Source: Vanilla planifolia (lineage: Eukaryota; Streptophyta; Magnoliopsida; Asparagales; Orchidaceae). From it: DNA of 64,000 nt. Positions 38,101 through 50,075 of this stretch are shown piece after piece. The stretch is taken from NCBI GenBank assembly GCA_023846275.1, contig CM043870.1:3409527-3473526 (forward strand). Direction: 5' to 3'. The notes beneath the pieces were generated by a model, which saw only the letters and a list, made by a program, of their open reading frames with translations, was not told the origin of the DNA and ran no database searches. Every line of letters starts with the position of its first letter. The stretch's first letter is position 1. The position numbers were made by a program, and so were the translations under genes.

Positions 38101-41100
38101 TCAATAAGGGAGGTGTATTGATGTGGTGTGGTAGGGTAATAAGGGGCAATGATACCTATGTGGTGTAGCTATCATGCCATGTCTATCATTTACTACTATC
38201 ATTGATTAGAAGTATAGTAATATTTGAGCATCGCAACATAATGTGAGGACATAAAATTATAGACGAGGGTAACAAAAATAATAAATAAATTATCTTGATG
38301 ACCAAGCTAGTTTTATTACATCAAAATATAGTACATGTATACATGTTCTTTCTTTACTTAGAGGCATGATATTTACAACATCATTAATATATATAAGATA
38401 TTACACTCACAAGCCTCAAATGCCACTCTAAACATCCTCTATGAATCTATGGTTTGTTCTGTAGTGTTCTATAGTGTTCTGTAGTGTATGTAAGGGGGTG
38501 AGCATATAATACTCAATAGGCGAATTTTATTTGAATAAATAATATAAGTATAATATCAATACGACATATTAGCAATGTTTATAATATAATAAACTAAAAC
38601 AAAAATAAGCAACATGTTGAATATATAAATGTTTGCATACATTTTTGTTCTTTTATATGTTGCATATCCCTTTTTTTCATTTTTTTTCTTTTTCTTTTTG
38701 TTTCTTTTTCTTCTTAACTAGGCTTAGATGTTTCACATATGATTGTACCTCATATTCTAATCATATTTTATCTAATCTCTTACAACTCTTCACATCTTCA
38801 CTAGACCTCTATCCATAGGCATATCATTTTGACTAGTCATATCAATCACATATCATTTTTATACGTCGGTCTTGCACCAAGTGTTTGTTTTATCGGAAGT
38901 CTCTAATGTCATCTCATGGTTTAGTCTAAAATTAGTGCCTATTATGTTAAATCTAATGTGTCAGATCTTGTCACATATCTTGGAATCATGGGAATGAGTC
39001 TAAGGAAGTTTCACTTTGGATTCTTTTTTGAAAATAAATAAAATAAATAGGGTTATTTATTTCTAATGCCTCGGATGCTTTCTTGAAGCTTCTCGATCGG
39101 TTCGAGGGTTTGACAAATGGGGCAGTTTTAGAAAGCAATTAGCAAGATCCCATCATTGGATGACTATCGTACACAGTAAAGCTAGTGAGGAGGTACAATA
39201 TGAAGGTTGTGTGCTGTGATTTTGAGGTACGAAGAAGAGGGTGATCGTCGTTTTTTCCCATCTCTGAGAATGAGAGGTGATCGAGGGTTTCCTATTGTTC
39301 TCTGGTTTTCGTTGCTTCAATAGGTAAGATTTGTAGCATGGTTTCCCTTTCGGTGTCATTTTTTTGCATGCAATAGGTTTCCTATTTTATTTGGATAGGA
39401 AAAAGGTGGGGTAAGAGGAAATCGTGAAACATCCAAGGGAAAGCATGGTTTTCAATTAAAAAAGAATTATTATTATATACACCAAAAAGGCATCCAAAAA
39501 AGGAGGGGAGATTGTAATGTCTTGATGCTTGTAAGCATTTTTAGGTACAATTTTTTCACATTATGTAAATTAAATTGCACTTAGTTGAAATTGAGATGTG
39601 AATATAAATTCAAAAAAAAACTATTTAAGTGATTCATTGTGATCATTGTCTCATAATTGAAGGAGCACTTGTTGAATTTTAACTAACTTTCAAAGTTATT
39701 AGAGAAAAAATAATAAATAAATAAATAATATGAATAAGGTTATTTATTTCTAATACCATGGACGTTTTCTTGAAGCTTCCTCACCATGTTTGAGAGTTTC
39801 GTGAAGGGGGGAATTTCGGGAGGCGATCGATGAAATCTTGTCATCGGACGGTTGCTGTAGACAGCTGAGTTAGAGAAGAGGAAAAATCGAAAGGCTGTGT
39901 GTCGTGGTTTCGAAGTATGAAGAAAATGGTGATCATCAATTTTTGCCACCTACGAGAATGAGAGGCTAATGAGGGTTTCTTGCTGTTCTTCTGTCTTTTG
40001 TTGCTTTAACAGGTAAGATTTAAAGCAGGGTTTTCCTTCTGGTCTCGTTTTCCCTTATGTGTTGGGTTTCTCATTTTATTTTGAACAAGAGAAAATAAGG
40101 TAGGAGAAAACAATGAAACATCCAAGGGAAAGCACAGTTTTTAGTTAAAAACAATATTATGATATATATACAAAAAAAAAAAGATATACAAGCAAGAATG
40201 TAAGACCTAGATGTGGTCATTTTGTTTTACTAAAAAAAATGATAAGGATGGTTGTAAAAGTTGTAGAGATAAGGAATGTTAAAAATGAAATCTGTTTTAA
40301 TTGCTACCATTAAAGAATTCTGTCTATTTCTGTATAGGGAATATGTTGTCTTGAAAATTGTAAGCTAGAAAGAAAAGCTTATGTTAATTGAAAAGGTTAG
40401 CTCCATTAGAAATTGTAGTTTTGTTTCTAGTAAACGAAAAATTGAGAAAAACAAGAAGAATTGTCGAATTATTGTAGAATTCCAAGGAAAGTGCATAAGG
40501 CTCGTATTTAAATATGATTCTTTTCCATTACTGATATACATATAGTGCAATGTTTTGTAGGAATTGATTTGAGATAGAATATAAATTTTTTACTAGAAAT
40601 GAAGGGAAAGAGGAAATGATAGGGAATTGAGAAATTGTAAAGAACCAAAATAGATGAATTCAATTAAATTGTGACGTAAGTATGACTTATTTTTAGCATA
40701 ACTTGACATTCATGGTACATGATTTGTGATGTTTATTTTACATAATGCTAAATGTTCGTACTTGAAAATGCTTGTGAGCATTAAGATGTTACGATAGTAG
40801 AGCCGAAAAATGACATGATTGATGGCGATGGTTCAGCAAAGTTGACAGCAGGTGACATTGTCAATGACAATTGTTTGAGAGTGCTATCAAGAGAAGATGA
40901 ATGGAGAAATAAACCCAATAATGATAGTTTTGACAAAGTTGATTCAATGGACTTGATAGAGCCCACAAGACGATAGAGCCGATGTGGTGCACCACAGCTA
41001 ATAGGGCGATAGAATTAATGATAGTGGTTTGAGAAAGGGCAACAAGGTAGATGACGATAGGTTTCAATAAAGCTAGTAGGGTTGCAAATTTGATATGAGA

Positions 41101-43006
41101 TGATAGCCGGCAAGGTTAGTAGAGTTACTAGTGATGATAGTAGTAGAGTTATCATGGGCTACTCAATTGATGTGTGGATTGATGGTCATTGTGGATGTGA
41201 TGGTCATTTGAAGGGAGAATTTGTTGAGCTAATGTGATATTGGGTTTAGTCTCACATTATAAATTGAGAATAATGTTGGAACTTTAATATACAATGAACA
41301 TAATCTTATCCATTTGTTTATGATTTTGAACTATTGAGCATCTATGAGTATTTAGGCTGAACTTTGGGCTGATATTTTGAAACTCTCCTCTTAACACAAA
41401 GCCTAGGATTTTTTTTTTTTTTTATAAAATTGATTTCTCTTTAAAAATAAGCTGTAACATTTAATTCTACTTGAGCAGCCTCAACTTTCTTGCTCTTGTT
41501 TAATGTCTTTGATTTGTACTGAGGGATCTCTATGTTTATAAAATAATGAATACAGTATCAAAAAAGAAATGCTCCGATAGTGATGATTGAATCCCATGGT
41601 TCTTATTTTGTGTCCAAATGAGGATCATGCAACTTCTGTGCTTTGTTTACCTTCTGCTTAAATAGTTTGTTATCTTTTGTTAGGCTTACTTTGCTTTTCT
41701 CCTTTTTCAGAGAAAGATATTTATTGCATTCTGAATTTGTTTATGTTACATTTTGTAGTTCATGGAGTGGTTGGAAGCAACTAAGCGCCTTGACTTTGGG
41801 GAACGGGAGTATGCATCTCGTTTGGATTTAGTTGCCAAGGTACTGGGCATTCAGAAGGCAGAAAAGTACATTGAAAAAATTCCAAGCTCTCTCAGGGGTG
41901 AGATCATTTATAGAACTCTTTTAGCCAACTGTGTTTCTGCTGTAAATGTGAAGAAGGCAGAGGAAGTATTCAACAAAATTAGGGACCTTGGTTTTCCCTT
42001 GACAGTGTTCGTGTGTAACCAACTTCTATTGCTGTATAAAAGGGTGGACAGGAAGAAGATAAGTGATGTGCTGAAAATGATGGAGAAGGAAGATGTTAAG
42101 CCATCTCTCTTCACCTATAGGCTTTTGATAGATACCAAAGGACGTATAAATGACATATCCGGGATGGAAGATGTCATTGCAGCCATGAAGGCCGAAGGTG
42201 TTGAACCCGACCTTTACCTGCAAGCAATGATTGCAAAGTACTACATATGTGCAGGTCACAATGGGAAGGCCGAGGCAGCTCTGAAGGATATGGAGAAGGG
42301 CGACATCAGCGATAACCGTGCTGCCTGCAAATCTCTTCTTCCTCTCTATGCTTCCCTTGGGAAGGTAGATGATGTTAGAAGAATTTGGAATGTGTGCGAG
42401 CATAATCCTCGTTTAGAAGAATGTTTAGCTGCTATAGAGGCTTGGGGCAACCTGGGAAATATTGAAGAGGCTGAGAAAGTTTTTGAGAAGATGATGAACT
42501 CCTGGAAAAAGCTTTCTTCAAAGTACTACAATGCTCTTTTGAAGGTGTATGCAAATCACAAGCTTCTCTCCAAAGGGAAGGAGTTGGCGAAGAGGATGTC
42601 TGATAGTGGCTGTAGGATTGGCCCTTTGACCGTAGATGCCCTTGTTAAACTCTATGTACTGGCTGGTGAGGTCGAGAAAGCAGACTCAATCTTGCATAAG
42701 GCTTTGGATCAAAATCAGATCAAGCCACTTTATAGCACATACATTTGTGTACTGGAAAAATATGCTGAGAGGGGTGATATTCACAATGCAGAAAAGATGT
42801 TCCATAGGCTGAGGCATATGGGTTATGTGGGTAGAATGAGGCAGTATCAGTTGTTGCTTCAGGCTTATATTAATGGCAAAACTCCAGCTTATGGCTTCAG
42901 AGAGAGGATGAAAGCTGATAACATTTTTCCAAACAAAGCTGTTTTAGCTCAGCTGCATGCTGTTGACGCATTTAAAAAGACAGACATTCTGGAACTACTG
43001 GACTAG
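35129..43006 (+). CDS. PPR596: Mitochondrial PPR protein of the At1g80270 (PPR596) type, three exons
   Basis: P-class pentatricopeptide-repeat protein that binds organelle RNA; Arabidopsis PPR596 affects editing of mitochondrial rps3. Exons 35129-35163, 35945-36530 and 41759-43006 give 622 residues, phases 2 then 0. The N-terminus MWAILRASKPIR is Arg/Ser rich and free of acid, as in a mitochondrial presequence. Residues about 75-150 are acidic and low in complexity. SPLFKVIIEASRPSLSNALD and KWVEEC open the conserved part, which spans the exon 2-3 junction at KALQ|FMEWLEATKRLDFGEREY. Degenerate 35-residue helix pairs follow, including KKAEEVFNKIRDLGFPLTVF, IKPLYSTYICVLEKYAERGD and the end PNKAVLAQLHAVDAFKKTDI. 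The 5.2-kb intron 2 contains LTR elements. The gene converges with the IST1-like gene; their stops are about 590 bases apart. Confidence 0.92.
37134..41396 (+). mobile_element. TRIM-like LTR element with three LTR copies, same family as at 19797-20815
   Basis: LTR-like blocks lie at about 37134-37310, 37863-38046 and 41222-41396. They start TGTT and the last two end TTAACA. Two bases after the first two blocks come TGGTATTAGAGCC (37313-37325) and TGGTATTGGAG (38049), close to the initiator tRNA-Met primer-binding site. Purine tracts GAGGAAAAGA (just before 37863) and GAAGGGAGAA (just before 41222) fit polypurine tracts. The internal part is about 550 bases with no coding domain and is built of short repeats around AATAGAGTTGAT. 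The second internal part is split by about 2.6 kb of other sequence. CAAAT before 37134 and CAAAG after 41396 could be a worn target duplication. Confidence 0.6.
39030..40215. repeat. Direct repeat of about 500 bases inside the PPR intron
   Basis: The segment about 39040-39540 recurs at about 39735-40215. Both start with GGTTATTTATTTCTAAT, share TTTCTTGAAGCTTC, a GAATGAGAGG block, AACATCCAAGGGAAAGCA or CATCCAAGGGAAAGCA, and end near GTAATG/GTAAGA. The units are about 690 bases apart and diverged. They may be LTR fragments of an older element, but no coding domain lies between them. Confidence 0.7.
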
Positions 43007-43592
43007 TTCTCTTGTGTATGTTTCATTTTAAACTCTAACAATTACTTTATTTAGTTAATGCAGTCCTTGGTTTTGATGTTGACGAACGAGATTTATTGAA
43101 CTTTCAAACGTGAGATGGATATGATTCCATTGAAGAGATGTTTCACAATCCATATTTATGCTGCTTTTGTAATCAATTTGGGATATTCTTGCCTTGCAAT
43201 GCTAGATTTGATCAAATTGAAAGCTTTTTTTGGGTCATATCTTTTTTTCCATTGTAAGATTATCTTTTGTTTCCAATGCATAATTGTTGTAGTTCAAGAT
43301 GTCATAATATTGTTATGTCCTGCTTCTGAACCAGTAATGCATATCATACAATGCAGTTGCACATAGCTTTAGGATAAGTGATTAAGCTCTCTTTTGCACT
43401 TATCCAATTTAAAGAACTTCTTTTACTGAGTTGCTGAATCTTTTTGATGTCGAAACTTGAAGTGTAAATCCAAAAGAATACAAAGGAGTTTCATATTAAT
43501 GTAGTTTTATGGTTTTCCACAAGTCAGTCTTATTCAAAAGAATAACATGGTGCTGAATTCCATACAAATATTTTCTTTGCAATCATAAGCAA
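43007..43592. other. Convergent 3' region between the PPR and IST1-like genes
   Basis: Holds the 3' untranslated regions of both genes. No other feature is recognisable. Confidence 0.65.
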
Positions 43593-46500
43593 TCAAGATT
43601 TCCGCAACTTCAGTGCTTCAAATCTGGCTGCTAGTTTCTCATAATCCGGTAGCTTTGGATGAACCCGAGGAAGCGAGTTCTCCGAGCAGTTGCTTTCTGT
43701 TGGCTCGCGACTTCCCGAAGTATTCTGTGATCCACCAGGAAACTCTATTTCATTCTCTGAATCAAGTCCATCAGAGTCATCAAATTTGATACCTCCATAG
43801 ACTCTGTGCCCTGAATAGCTATTCCTTCCCTGAAACTTCTCATTATTGATCTCAGCAGCATCTTCTTCCGCATTCTTCATGTGACCAGCAACATTGAAGC
43901 TCTGTGAGCTAAATCTCCTTCCATAATCCTTCGTTGTAGAACCAGTCGAGTTCAATGAACTCCTTCGTGATCCATTGGAGGTTTGCTGTGCAAGCTGTGC
44001 TGCAGCTGCCTTGGCAGCTGAAGCTTCACTGCGCCATGGAACAAGAGAAAGAAATATAAACTGTGCTGTAGTCTTAAATGGATACAAAGGAGAATATGAA
44101 CATTGCAAAACCTGAGGATGGGTTCATTATGTTGCAGTTCCATGGCTGGAATGTTAGGCTTGATTGGGAAGCTACTGGCACTCATAAACGTGCGTGGTCC
44201 GTCCTGCAGCAAGGAGATCTCTTCAAGCTATGGGAAAATTTTGAATAAATGTGTATTCAAGTGTGTTCTTGTGCTCATAAACATACAAGGAGCTCTTCAG
44301 GAGGCTTGAGAAGCTCATTCTTGGTCTCTGTTGCATCCCACTGTATCTTAAACTCCTTGGCTATTTCTTGCATGACCTTCAGTTTCACTTCGCCTACTGG
44401 TTTTCTAATTGATAGCTTTTCAATCAGCTTCACATTGAACACAATTCATTCAGACCATTGAATAGGTGCACCTCAACATAAGTTGAAAATAGATAGCAGT
44501 AATATGTTCTTTTTGCAAGTCTAAGGCTTCATTTGGCACGAATTGTGCAAGCATTTGATCATGTTTCAAAACACACTTTTCAACCCAACAAAAAATTTAA
44601 ATGAAAAGAGCAAAAGATGGTTTTGTTTTTCCACAATAACATTAAAAAATCATCTTATAAGATGAAAACCTCATTAAATTCTTACCAATCTGTTTACTCC
44701 AGATTCAGCACGCAGATCTGCTGCAGCAGATACAAAGTCTTTTCCATACTTCTTTTCAAAAATGTCACGAATCCTACACAGCTCTGGAATATCTGAGCAT
44801 CTTGGAGCAGCATATATCATACTAGAGATGGCTTCCTTTAGATCAGGAGGGCAATCCCTAAAAGACATAAGAGTATTAAGATAACTGTTGAAGCAAATTT
44901 AATGGCAAAACATTATATAGAGGCAAACCTTTGTTTTTGAATGATTGGAAGCCGAACCACTATGAGCTCACAGAACAAGTTGATGACTTCGTTTGCTGCC
45001 ATGATGTTTTGTTCCCTTATTACATGTTCAACCTACAGGAATATTTGATGTTTAGTTTTTCAGTTTGTCACTTTCTCTAAATAATCAAACCTTGGCTTTT
45101 TTTTACTCCTTGGATTGTAATGCGAAAGCATAAAATGTTTGGAATTTTCTTTTTGGTTTCTTTTTCTTTTGCTCAAATGCAAAGTACTCCCGAGAAACTA
45201 TGAGCACAGCACAAAAAATGGGATAAAAAACGCCTCTTGACAAAGGGGATTTTGGGCTTCTTTTTGTACATTAGATATAAGGTTTTTCTTGACTAAATCA
45301 TATAAAATTCTTAATATCATCTTATTTCATTTTTTATTATTCTAGTCACATCACATGAGCAGTTACTTCTTAGAAATAGATCCTTGATAAGTTCTATTTT
45401 TTATATACAAAAAGAGCCATTGTTATAGCAGTTACATTGATAAATGAGATGTATAGAACAAGTTGGTGACTTTGTTTGCTGCCACGACACTTTATTCCCT
45501 TATTACATCTTCGACTTGAAAGAAAATTTGATATTTAGATTTCCAGTTCATAATTTCCCTAAATGATCAAAGCTTGGCTGTTTTTTTTCCTTTTTACTCG
45601 AATTGAAATGCAAGGTTTGGAAAGCATAAAATATTTGAAATTTTATATTTAGTTTCTTTTTCATTTGTTCTTTCTTCTTCAATCCCATACAACATAGATG
45701 TTCTATTAATTCATAGGTGTTATTCTAGTTAAAATGCAAAATATGCTTAAGAAATTATGAGCACAAAAAAATGAGATAAAGAAAGCCTCTTGAAACAATG
45801 ATTTGTCATGACTAAATCATAATCAAATAGAAACTATTAATAAGAAATGGTATGACATCTATAAGGATTCTTTGTTAGGTCATATTCCCTCTTTAGAACT
45901 TGATGTTTCTTTTTAACTCCTAGACATCGTTTTCTCTTTTATCATATTATTACTCATGTCATATATTTTTTTGTCATGATCACGTAAGAGTAATACCAAA
46001 TTGTATTACTCTAGTGTTGATCGAGTTCAAGTACATTACAAGAGTTGATACATTTTGTATCAATGTTGTCAATACATGGTCATCCTAATACCATAGTAAT
46101 TTATTGAGGTCTTTTAGGATCACTCAAGTTTAAATTATTTCAACAACATTAATTTAGATAAATGATTTATGTTCTAATATTTGATGGATTTGTAACTTTA
46201 CAAATATAGATGCAAATTTTGCATCATCTGAGAGATGCAACAACACAAGGAGCTTCGATTAATTTTTCTGGCTGAAAAAAAGGGGAAATAGTTCAATAAG
46301 ACTACTAAGAGTATTCTGCAAGAATAAGATTATAGTTTCCTTAGAGATAGTATGAAGAAGATAGAACTACACAAAGATCAATCGAGCAATGCAAGGTTAG
46401 GAAATAAAAAAACAAAGCAAAAAGCTATAGAACACACCAAACTTAACTGTGCAGAAATTGTTGAATACCCCAAAAACATAAATAAGCTCACCAAATTTCT

Positions 46501-46873
46501 ACAAGAAGCCTCCATTTACATGCAGCATGTTTCAAAACCCTAAAACATTGGAAGGACGAAGAAGATCGAACGGGATGGAGAGATAGGGGAGATACCCGGA
46601 TCCGAGCAGTGTCTTCCTGACCAGATTGGAGAAGCATGGCGATGTCGCGCCGCATTTGCCGCACTTGCGTCTCCCTCCTATTCCTTAAAAGCTTAATTCG
46701 AGCGGAAACGAGATTCGCCTCAGTTTTGCTGTTCGATTTCCCCGAATCCAGAAAAAGAGAAGCGTGAAGGGAAGAAGCGTAGGCAAGATGGAGGCAAAAA
46801 GGGAAAATGATGCGGTTTCTCACCATTTTGAGGGATTGAATCGCCTGCGGAGGATGGAAGAAGCCAAACCCAT
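43593..46873 (-). CDS. IST1-like protein (regulator of Vps4 / ESCRT-III), seven exons
   Basis: IST1-domain protein that regulates VPS4 and ESCRT-III disassembly at multivesicular bodies. Minus-strand exons: 46873-46824, 46728-46596, 45032-44929, 44857-44686, 44427-44287, 44227-44112, 44028-43593, giving 383 residues, all phases consistent. MGLASSILRRRFNPSKCKTE opens the IST1 domain; IKLLRNRRETQVRQMRRDIA, AMLLQSGQEDTARIRVEHVI, ELIVVRLPIIQKQRDCPPDL, KEAISSMIYAAPRC, KYGKDFVSAAADL and LIEKLSIRKPVGEVKLKVMQ follow, to about residue 200. The C-terminal third is low in complexity, Ser- and Asn-rich, ending PDYEKLAARFEALKLRKS. The exon 1 start is set by the phase-2 join into the conserved CKTE. A longer frame upstream reading through the intron is not used. 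Plants have many IST1-like (ISTL) genes, so I give no symbol. Confidence 0.92.
44971..45840. repeat. Diverged direct duplication that includes part of IST1 exon 3
   Basis: The block about 44971-45310 recurs at about 45452-45840. It starts with AGAACAAGTTGATGACTTCG against AGAACAAGTTGGTGACTTTG and covers the first 62 bases of exon 3 (minus strand), its acceptor and about 250 bases of the intron upstream. The second copy has an insertion of about 75 bases and stands inside intron 2. Its exon-like part is still alignable, but no longer gives a conserved reading. Confidence 0.8.
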
Positions 46874-48697
46874 CAGCTTCTGAAGCGAACCAGAAGGAGA
46901 TTTCACCTCCGAAGGCATTGGCGAATGGCGAGGTAGTAAAGGAGAGTTTGGTGAGGAAGAGAGTGAGTGAGCTGAGCTTGGGGAGGGTGGCGGAAGGAAC
47001 GGTTTGTAACGGTCCAATGGGGAATGCGTTCGAGTCAAGATGGGTCCCGCTTACCATTGGCCGTTGAAGCATTTTGAATGAGACCAGTCGCGTCACTCGC
47101 GGTGACATTGTTTCGTTAAATGTGTATTGCAAATTATAGTTTATACAAAAACAAGTTGTCGTATTCCTCAGTTATCTTTTAAAGAAGTTTTAACACCACA
47201 AATTATGTGCAAAGTTTAATTCAATCATATAACAAATTTAAAATATATTTTTAATTTGTTTTTAGTTCTCATATGCTCTACCCAAATTAATTTGATAAAT
47301 ATGCTCTACCAATAAAGTGTTTATTGATCAAAACCCAAATCATCTTAAACATTTATAATCTTTCACAAATATTTTATTTAAATTTTTTTTAGTTTATTAA
47401 ATATATCATGGTCTCTTACTTCTAAAAATCTATACTTTTGCTTGATTCTATTCTCAATTGTTTTTTATTTGACCTCTTAAGAATAATTGTATCCAATATA
47501 GCTCAAATCTTAAACCCCTCATGACCCTTTGCCACACTTATTTCATATCTAATTAAGTCATCTTGAGACGTGCTCTTCACTCATCCCACATCTACTCGTG
47601 ATCTCATACCTTCTTGAAAGCTTTCTCCCTCTTATTCTACATCCTCTTGAAGTTATCTTTTTGAACAACCGATTATTTGAATTGCTTTTTATTGTTTCTT
47701 TCTACTCTATTTTGTTTATGCTTCCTCGAGTGCTTCTTCGAGTACTATTGCTTGTTTCTCTTGTTAATAGTGGATATGATAAACTTCAATGTGTAATATT
47801 TTCTTCTTACTGGAAGACTTGTTTAAAATAAAAATTAATTATGCACTTTTAAATTGAGATTTACAAAAATAGTTTTTATGGCCTCTTCGTTAGAGCTAGT
47901 CTCCGTTAATATTATCTCTAAGTAGATTTTCTTAATAAACTTATTTTACCCATATATTGTCCCTTGCTCAAACTATCGTAAGCCATCCCATAACTTTTTT
48001 AACATTTCAAAAATATCTCCATCAACATTTTCTTAATTCATTAGAAACCTTGTTGATTCCTAATCCATTGATTTCCCTCAAGTCTTTACACCTTCGCTTA
48101 ATCCTTCAACTTTCTCTAATGTCTCAAGGACACCTCCATCAAGAAATTGCTTAATCCTTTATATCACATAGACCATCGTGGCCTCTTATCTCACTCATTC
48201 TCATACTCCCTTGAGTCTCTTACCAAAATACTTTATTTCACTCATCTTACACTTCTTGTCAACCTTATAGCTTCTTGAAAACCTTGTCTTACTCACTCCT
48301 TGAAGCTATCTTATTATACACATTATCATTATTCATCTCTACTAAGTTTTACTTTTGTTTACTCTAGTGTTATCCTTAAGTAAAATAACTCACTTGATTT
48401 TTTTTGTTGAAAACTATATGAGAAACTTTCATGTGTAATCTCTCATTCTTATTAGTGAACAAGTCTATCATTGAAAATAATTATCCAATTTTATATTGAG
48501 ATTTACAAAAATAATATAGTTTAGCATGCCATTTATCAAGATAATTTTAAGTTGAAAAGAGTAAACATATTTTGACATTTTAATTAAGTTACTACTTCAT
48601 TCTCTTTAACTATTCATTCTCAAAAAGCTTAGTGAGTAAGAAAAGTATTGATTATAATGTCTTAAGTTTTACTTCTTGTGTTTCTCTTTATAAATAA

Positions 48698-48734
<37 letters not shown>

Positions 48735-50075
48735 TGGATTGAAATTGATTTGATCTTAATATTACAAAACTATTATTATTTGCTAATAACACAAATAATA
48801 ATATACATAATTTTTATTGAAGGCACAAGAATTCACATCTTAAAGTTTTGGTAGTCTTAAAAAATCTCTCTAAGACATGCTTAATACTAATATTATTATT
48901 GTAATTGGATGTTATTTTAATCAAATATATATATATATATATAAAATGTTATTGTTTAAAAAAAACTTCATTTCTCTCAAAATGATTATGCTTATTGTTT
49001 TGTTCTTATGGTTTGAGAAAGAAATAATATTAAAAAGTGTAGAGAGGAGAAAAGTGAGAGTGAGAAATGAGACAAAGAATTAGAATAAAACTATATATGT
49101 ATGTGTATGTGTGAGTGAGAGAAAAAGAGAGATAACAAGAGAGTAAAAACTTTAGCTCCATTAGTTTGAAAGGAGATCCATAGAGGAGAGAAAGTTATTA
49201 ATGAAACATCGATAAAGAAAGAATAATGTCAAGTTAAAGCAAGAATAGGAGAAAGAGAGAGTCAAGTATCTTATGCATGCAAAACACTAGGATTTGTAAA
49301 ATCTTGAAAATTTTATTATTAAAATTTTATTATTAAAATTTTCTTATATTTTTTTAATAAAAAGAAAGAGAAGAGAAAAATTCTTATATGTTATTTTTTA
49401 TTATTTAATTATAGTTAGATTTTTGCTTTAAAATAAAATTTTATAAATTTTTTATGAAAAAATATATTATATAAATTGAAATTAAATCTTCCTTATATAT
49501 TCACTATATTAGTGAACTTTATAAATAGAATAAAACAAAACAATTGTATAATGTTTCTCTTTCTTAAAATATTAAAAATAATATTACAAAGAAGAGTCAC
49601 TAAAAAATGACATCTTTACTAGAAAAATGGACACAAAGATATAATTTTAGCCTGTTTTTATCCTATTCTATAAAAGAAAATTAATATAAAAAATTTTAAA
49701 AAACAAATTAAATATTAAAAAATATTTTATGCGAGTGAAAAGAAGTTTGAAGATCGTTCCATTTAATTCTGAATATTTTTAAATTGAATTCAATTTTTTT
49801 CACACATTTTTAATGATTTAAATAAATGATTATTTTCTTTTAATTTTTTTTTTAAATACGATTAACATCAAATATGGCCATTGGAGTTACCCCTGACCAC
49901 GTTTCTTCATCTTTAACCAATATTCAATCCATCGTTCCACCACAAAAAATCGTACAGCGTTGCTCAGACATTGTTTTCCCCCTTCTTGATAGTACGTTCT
50001 TCGCATACGTTGCCGGAATCTGTTGTGTCGAGTGACAGGAGGAGGAAACAAGCAACGGTGTTGATCAAAACGGCC
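46874..50075. other. Intergenic region between divergent IST1-like and FtsH genes
   Basis: About 3.2 kb. The GC-richer first 250 bases are the promoter side of the IST1-like gene. About 47740-47885 and 48380-48530 are similar to each other (GTGTAATNTTCTCATTCTT-like core and AAATTGAGATTTACAAAAAT), about 640 bases apart. A (AT)n tract lies at about 48702-48732. The rest is AT-rich with no gene. Confidence 0.6.
48702..48732. repeat. (AT)n microsatellite
   Basis: About 30 bases of alternating A and T between the IST1-like and FtsH genes, preceded by TAAATAAATAAA. Confidence 0.85.

Larger units (their letters stand above)
36531..41758 (+). other. Intron 2 of the PPR gene, 5.2 kb, with nested repeats
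   Basis: GT at 36531 and AG at 41757-41758. It holds a tandem small LTR element (37134-41396) interrupted by about 2.6 kb that itself contains a directly repeated 500-base segment. No gene is supported in it. Confidence 0.7.

Noticed and set aside
46488..47132. Minus-strand open frame of about 214 residues at the IST1-like start
   Set aside because: It reads through the first intron of the IST1-like gene; the phase-2 splice from 46824 to 46728 restores the conserved IST1 sequence, so the long frame is a shadow.
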